64,000 bases of DNA from Bugulina stolonifera (lineage: Eukaryota; Bryozoa; Gymnolaemata; Cheilostomatida; Bugulidae). This document shows positions 62,601-64,000 of this stretch, one piece after another. The notes beneath the pieces were generated by a model that worked only from the letters and a program-made list of their open reading frames with translations, made no database searches and was not told the origin of the DNA. Both the position numbers and the translations under genes were made by a program. The DNA is taken from contig OW285189.1 of assembly GCA_935421135.1 (NCBI GenBank), positions 22,632,298-22,696,297 on the forward strand, read 5' to 3'. Numbering within the stretch: the first letter of the stretch is position 1; each line of letters opens with the position of its first letter.

Positions 62601-63172
62601 GGATACATAGACCTATAGTCTATAAAAAGGCTTAAAATCGCAAATAATTGGAGCAAATGACTACTAGCAACCTAATTTCAAAAAACAACACTCATTATTA
62701 GTGAGCCGATAATTTTAAGCAACCCACGTATTACCATATACAACACATGTACATGTATGTACTGTAGAGTTGACCATGCACAGAGACATCACTAGGCTAA
62801 TTGGTGTGGAAGAGTTAACTTACGAAGGCCAACTTGTGGGCTAGTGGACAGATGGTCGGCTGGCTTCGTTCTCTCAAAATTTCCAGGATTAGAAAAATAA
62901 TCTCGAAGATAAGCAACAGGTTTGCCTATTTCTTGTAGTTCTGTGTGTAACTCTAAGGCAGTGAGAATAAACCCATCTTTGATTAGTTGTTTGCATATTG
63001 TCTCATAGCTGAGTCTCTCAGGAGTGTTATGCTCATTGTCTGCGCTAGGAGGCCCTGGAACTGGCTGAGGTGGGGAAGGTCCGGGAGTGTATTGCAGTTC
63101 ATCTTGATCTTCATCTATGAACGGATTAGATGGCAATGTCTCCTCAAACGGATTAGAGGAGACATGCTCCAT
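38622..63172 (-). CDS. RELCH: RELCH orthologue (LisH, coiled coil and HEAT repeats), 21 exons
   Basis: Exons: 62824-63172, 62089-62250, 61720-61904, 61382-61558, 60996-61108, 60649-60874, 59901-60203, 59651-59722, 59355-59495, 54451-54609, 54132-54324, 53566-53704, 53230-53353, 49931-50160, 49576-49711, 49225-49310, 48953-49016, 48582-48720, 39358-39474, 38960-39125, 38622-38769. Phases agree throughout: 3,429 bases, 1,142 residues (human about 1,216). The N-terminus has two N-P-F motifs, then a LisH motif (about 54-84) followed by L-R-D-Y-F-S-N-P-G-N-F-E-R. A coiled coil (about 130-170) and a second LisH-like segment (E-K-R-A-I-N-F-L-V-N-E-Y) follow. HEAT repeats run from exon 7 (L-P-H-I-V-P-N-V-L-L-A-K-R-E-E) to exon 20 (F-L-P-G-L-R). 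In vertebrates RELCH binds Rab11 and OSBP and aids cholesterol transfer from recycling endosomes to the trans-Golgi. The exon 15 acceptor is the least certain (49711 or 49713). Exon 20 to 21 and the C-terminus F-F-T-K-R-K are well supported. Confidence 0.95.
39485..39955. repeat. 11-bp minisatellite (ACCATACATGA / ACCATGCATGA)
   Basis: Dozens of units in RELCH intron 18, split by a SINE at 39722-39857. The period of 11 opens three frames on the minus strand; none is a gene. Confidence 0.93.
39722..39857 (-). mobile_element. tRNA-derived SINE inserted in the minisatellite
   Basis: Minus strand: GGTGGCTCAGTGGGTTAGAGC is a near-ideal A box and D arm; GGTTCAGGGTTCGAATTCC holds the B box. A GCAC-GAAA-GTGC hairpin lies between them, as in long-variable-arm tRNAs. 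A 50-base unrelated tail follows. It interrupts the 11-bp array, so it is younger than the array. Confidence 0.75.
40044..40167. repeat. Hairpin MITE-like inverted repeat
   Basis: Arms of about 45 bp (TGATATAAAGTAGTACTAGA at the left, its inverse at the right) around a 34-base centre. Non-coding, in RELCH intron 18. Confidence 0.8.
40248..40436. repeat. Long near-perfect hairpin
   Basis: Arms of about 75 bp, left starting ATATTTGGTAGAATCTCACT and right ending AGTGAGATTCTACCAAATAT. Probably a fold-back MITE; RNA from either strand would form a long double strand. Confidence 0.88.
41100..41590. repeat. 34-bp minisatellite, about 12 units
   Basis: Unit core TAGAGTGTAAGTACATACTG plus 14 bases. 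The last units are variants of slightly different length. It lies just upstream of the first GPCR exon that I can see. Confidence 0.93.
41753..48233 (+). CDS. Seven-transmembrane receptor (rhodopsin-like GPCR), first exon not found
   Basis: Exons: 41753-41882, 42051-42170, 42402-42639, 45436-45462, 46377-46533, 47054-47218, 47502-47625 and 48047-48233 (stop TAA). GT-AG, phases consistent, 382 residues so far. The first exon enters in phase 1, so an upstream exon with the start is missing from my model. An N-x-T site (N-Y-T) lies before helix 1. Helices: 1 (L-E-L-I-G-S-I-G-A-V-I-I-V), 2, 3 and 4 in one exon, 5, 6 and 7. A Cys at the start of helix 3 (S-C-R-V-Y-H) and one in loop 2 (E-L-C-Y-F-D) can form the usual disulphide. 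Helix 3 ends I-E-L where D-R-Y is normal. Five cysteines after helix 7 suit palmitoylation; the tail is Ser-rich. It is nested antisense in RELCH intron 18. Ligand unknown. Confidence 0.85.
42985..43092. repeat. TGATG-rich satellite, left of the inverted-repeat element
   Basis: Simple TGTGATGTGATG repeats with GTCACGTGGCGTGG. A block of nearly 60 bases here recurs in the same orientation at about 45118-45185. Confidence 0.75.
43381..43555. repeat. Palindromic unit in the left arm
   Basis: Starts AGCAGAGTGGGACAACTCCC and ends GGGAGTTGTCACACTCTGCT, with AGAAGTAGATCTGCTTCT near its centre. A fold-back MITE in its own right. Confidence 0.8.
44519..44696. repeat. Palindromic unit in the right arm
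   Basis: Second copy of the palindrome, diverged at its inner end. A half-like trace (GAGTGGGACAACTCCACTGA) also occurs at about 53750. Confidence 0.8.
45065..45192. repeat. TGATG-rich satellite, right of the inverted-repeat element
   Basis: Same simple repeat as 42985-43092 and in the same orientation, although the element arms between them are inverted. Confidence 0.75.
46640..46762. repeat. GC-rich (CCCG/CCTG)n simple repeat
   Basis: Tetranucleotide array, very unlike the AT-rich surroundings, in the GPCR intron after the exon for helix 5. Confidence 0.93.
48424..48562. repeat. 34-bp tandem repeat, four units
   Basis: Core ACTGACCAGTAATTTGCTGT. Lies between the GPCR stop and RELCH exon 18. 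Confidence 0.88.
48721..48950. repeat. 19-bp minisatellite directly inside RELCH intron 17
   Basis: Units of CACCATAGACATGTGAATA, about 12 copies. The array fills the intron almost from the donor of exon 17 (48953) to the acceptor of exon 18 (48720). Confidence 0.93.
49388..49505. repeat. 33-bp tandem repeat, three to four units
   Basis: Core CAACTACAGGAAAAGATAAC in RELCH intron 15. Confidence 0.88.
50468..53190 (+). mobile_element. 5'-truncated LINE in RELCH intron 13
   Basis: The left end is a run of about 16 G. The element holds the C-terminal part of an endonuclease, a reverse transcriptase and a 3' UTR ending near the AT-rich tail (AATAAACGCACTAAACTAAA). Opposite in orientation to RELCH. 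A short TACATG near both ends may be the target duplication, but it is common here. Confidence 0.85.
50489..52993 (+). pseudogene. LINE ORF2 (endonuclease, reverse transcriptase) with one in-frame stop
   Basis: Frame open from 50489 to a TAA at 52040-52042, then open again in the same frame to 52993. Endonuclease end: V-G-D-L-N-I-D-L, S-D-H-F-P-I. Reverse transcriptase: N-Y-R-P-I-S-I-L-S, H-G-F-R-T-G-R, D-F-S-K-A-F-D, G-V-P-Q-G-S-I-L-G-P, then Y-A-D-D-T-N. The stop falls between the D-F-S-K-A-F-D and P-Q-G-S motifs, so no full enzyme can be made. Looks like the Jockey/CR1/L2 group; no RNase H domain seen. Confidence 0.9.
54740..54919. repeat. Degenerate GTGACTCA-type tandem repeat
   Basis: About ten loose units such as AGTATGACTAGTAGCAGTG and AGTTTGACTCACAGTA. 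A similar AGTGTGACTCAC occurs on the far side of the LINE at about 59325, so the LINE probably inserted in this array. Confidence 0.7.
55263..58070 (-). CDS. LINE ORF2 protein (AP endonuclease and reverse transcriptase)
   Basis: 935 residues, intact. Endonuclease (about 1-220): Y-L-N-I-R-S-L at the start, F-S-E-T-W-F, V-G-D-F-N-L-D, I-S-D-H-F-A-I. Reverse transcriptase (about 430-760): K-K-A-L-V-I-P-I-H-K-S-G, N-N-Y-R-P-I-S-L-L-P, F-G-F-R-S-G, D-I-R-K-A-F-D, G-V-P-Q-G-S-V-L-G-P and the catalytic F-A-D-D. A helical C-terminal region follows; no RNase H. All catalytic motifs that I can check are present. Jockey/CR1/L2-like; exact clade not assigned. Confidence 0.93.
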   Translation of the reverse strand: MISIIYLNIRSLPKHFDEFRISPELAINDIICFSETWFNNSHFDNFFQLPGYVLIRKDRGMVSRGGGLAIYIRQNIKFEKIDFEKCGGTEILGIEIVMADSRFCLVLVYNPPCATSKLKSNFKKLLEARILSKPTIMVGDFNLDWSCNSSLKESFETLMRLNQYSQLVTEYTRCFKSSRTLIDMLFTNVPSLVHEHQIIKTDISDHFAIKLKASCKRPKPVFSYITKRDFRKFNDQEFFDFAKYVDFHSIEYVNDVNRAAAILESKVENLVDQFAPFKTQRLKQKSNLCWQCPKASKLLKLKKKTFLDFINSGYDRTSTAWENYRIARNKANNAVRDAKKKAMNAVLNDDSLNQWQKIKIFQGKNLQCNNVIHEIDYLGTTSTASSDIAEKLNKYFSSIGAKLNKEAKSMKSSGYETEPKIAIPLNFDKFNFQEISNSEVSKYLNSLKSRKTGGLNQIPAFIYKILEPLILNPLTHVINISLKYNKFPNVWKKALVIPIHKSGKSSLPNNYRPISLLPILSKVMEKIVNHQIRDYLDFNQLIAPRQFGFRSGASTDQILMQLINKIRFMFSKPESKFVTLSALDIRKAFDCVNHDIILKKLSVKFNFHQNASSLIQNYLVGREQAMKVNGHISGCQKVTTGVPQGSVLGPLLFIMFINDLMMLGNCYLFADDCLLVTSGQNPAISTGLLEKSIKLASDWYSENCLVLNSAKTDVMTISNTSDIQAPDLKFDNQTFKQSSKIKYLGVILDSRLNFKSHTSKIKQKLYPIVTNFQRNRKFLSPKLAALWYVGLIRANLEYCAPLLYTTTNYVKNEFLKIENRCLKIIDINNSKKSTRRAFNITKLTFRFEYLYMLSFYKLVNHLIPVIDYNLLPVKLTSETRLAKSQGFRLSRENFRFAIAGFGAGRFNVLPNHIKMSQSLQSFKNAIKNHILVLPD
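58120..58914 (-). CDS. LINE ORF1 protein (coiled coil, RNA-binding)
   Basis: 264 residues from the ATG at 58914. Residues 1-80 are heptad-rich (K-L-D-A-T-K-T-E-I-K-T-K-L; E-L-E-A-R-V-Q-Q-L-E). Next comes an RRM-like core: Y-N-R-G-D-S-L-E-I-H-N-V-P, then I-P-R-L-Y-V-K-F. This is the layout of L1-type ORF1 proteins that trimerise and coat the element RNA. No zinc knuckle. It ends 50 bases before ORF2. Confidence 0.85.
   Translation of the reverse strand: MSVMGLSKEMKQAMDKWLESAKLELIDKLDATKTEIKTKLDSMCYGLENKLLKTVRELEARVQQLEGENGELKHRLDAMEKYNRGDSLEIHNVPVTEMENAEDIVVSIANEMGIELTSSDINTAYRLPLKKEKQGKTIPRLYVKFTRRSMKKLLYSTRTKKGVTHQQLGLGTNGKIYIHEHLSKPQLDLYYKTKDRVKDLGYKFLWTQDLNIYVRHNEKAERILISNIADLEHLQEAQMSVIHQQQPPILRSSRRLNSASNTTT
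58975..59240 (-). repeat. Two tandem units in the LINE 5' UTR
   Basis: A unit of about 124 bp with TGTACTGTCTAAATTTCCAG occurs twice (59008 and 59132). Each has TGTGTAAGCTGT at its end. Resembles the promoter monomers of some LINEs. Confidence 0.7.
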
Positions 63173-64000
63173 ATTTAGTGTTACTTCCACTATGATTCTT
63201 GGAATACTAAAATAGTTGTAACAAATTAGCTTTAATCTACCATTGATATGACTTAAAATACCCAAAAAATTCAATTCATATCTTCAATTTATCACTTTTG
63301 AATAAGCTTGTAGTACAACCAAAATTGTAGCAACACAGCATGCAGAGCTCACAGGTTCCGAAAATATACTTTTTTATAGTTAGAACAGACAGATGCCTAG
63401 CTATTGTTATAATTAGATTTGGTTATTGCATCATTTCAAAATTAGGACAAATTCCAATTAAAATTCAAAGCACACAATCTTGCTGCTGAAATTGTTCACT
63501 CCAGCCTTTATTCAAGCAGTTAAAAAATTATATAGGCCTAGGCCTATACTACATGCAGCTATATACATGTATATACAGATAGTTGCTAAGGTACTGAAAT
63601 ATATACATGTATATATATTAACACCCTGGTTATCCATAGAGCACTCTGCATATATTTCTATCAACTTTTAATACAGTTGTATTGCTGCATAAACTATATA
63701 CATCTGGTAATTTCCAAAATAAGACTATGGTCTGAAGTATCTTGTTTCTTTGAATGCTTCATAGGATATGCAATTTATAATTTCTATCTTAAATTTGCTT
63801 TGTCATGTACGCAGCAAGTACATGACAAAGCTGAATTAACTTTCACTTTGTCTAGTGATTGTTTGGTCTCCACAAATTTGATGAAAGTGGGCAACTTCAG
63901 GAAACTTGAATAAAGCCTCTGTATTTTGATTGCCCGTATTGCCCAATTTTGCAACTACTATATAACTAGAGTAGCCAGAGCTGTGATCTGTTTCTTTGGT
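63173..64000. other. Upstream region of RELCH
   Basis: 5' flank and possible 5' UTR of RELCH. No TATA box that I would trust. A 13-bp perfect hairpin (GCTTTGTCATGTA and its inverse) lies at about 63798-63831. No second gene seen. Confidence 0.55.

Overview
The window looks like nuclear DNA of an early-branching animal. The reasons are spliced genes with GT-AG introns, a near complete orthologue of the animal gene RELCH, a seven-transmembrane receptor, LINEs, an LTR retrotransposon, MITEs, tRNA-derived SINEs and many minisatellites in AT-rich, TACATGTA-rich DNA. A sponge is my best guess, from overall style only; the sequence does not prove it. All spliced models below were assembled by eye from splice sites, reading phase and open frames. 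No transcript or database support was available.

Left half (1-32,500): a tandem family of five small minus-strand genes. Each encodes a 100-130 residue single-pass membrane protein, and each coding region has three exons with the same phases (0, then 1). They share a membrane-exit motif G/S-I-W-x-C, a tail motif F-x-P-[LI]-P-x-x-I-G and, in three members, a Y-V-G-x-Q-Q motif. The first two (487-4475 and 16729-21026) lie in two copies of a segmental duplication (1 to about 4530, and about 16200 to 21070). Between these copies sits a young 6.3 kb LTR retrotransposon (7506-13770) on the minus strand. It encodes Gag and protease but no reverse transcriptase or integrase. Gag and protease are joined by a textbook -1 frameshift signal, and the protease is fused to a long unknown region with zinc-finger-like and coiled-coil parts. 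A hAT element (18777-19784) entered only the second duplicate, and a diverged solo LTR lies at 21825-22499. Genes 3, 4 and 5 follow at 23980-25392, 27476-28706 and 30622-32504.

Middle (32,500-38,600): mostly unassigned DNA, plus a plus-strand four-exon gene for an acidic protein, probably coiled coil (35086-37009), and a MITE (37184-37569).

Right half (38,600-63,200): the RELCH orthologue on the minus strand in 21 coding exons (1,142 residues, all phases consistent). Its large intron 18 contains a whole plus-strand GPCR gene (41753-48233), which in turn carries a 2 kb inverted-repeat element in one of its introns. Two other RELCH introns hold LINEs: a 5'-truncated copy with one nonsense codon (plus strand, 50468-53190) and an apparently full-length copy with both ORFs open (minus strand, about 54920-59240). 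The last 0.8 kb is upstream sequence of RELCH.

The RELCH protein is expected to act at recycling endosome-Golgi contacts. The GPCR and the small membrane proteins have no assigned ligand or pathway. The most unusual items are the pol-less Gag-Pro element with its frameshift signal, and the small membrane-protein family, two of whose members have stop codons inside 3' tandem repeats.
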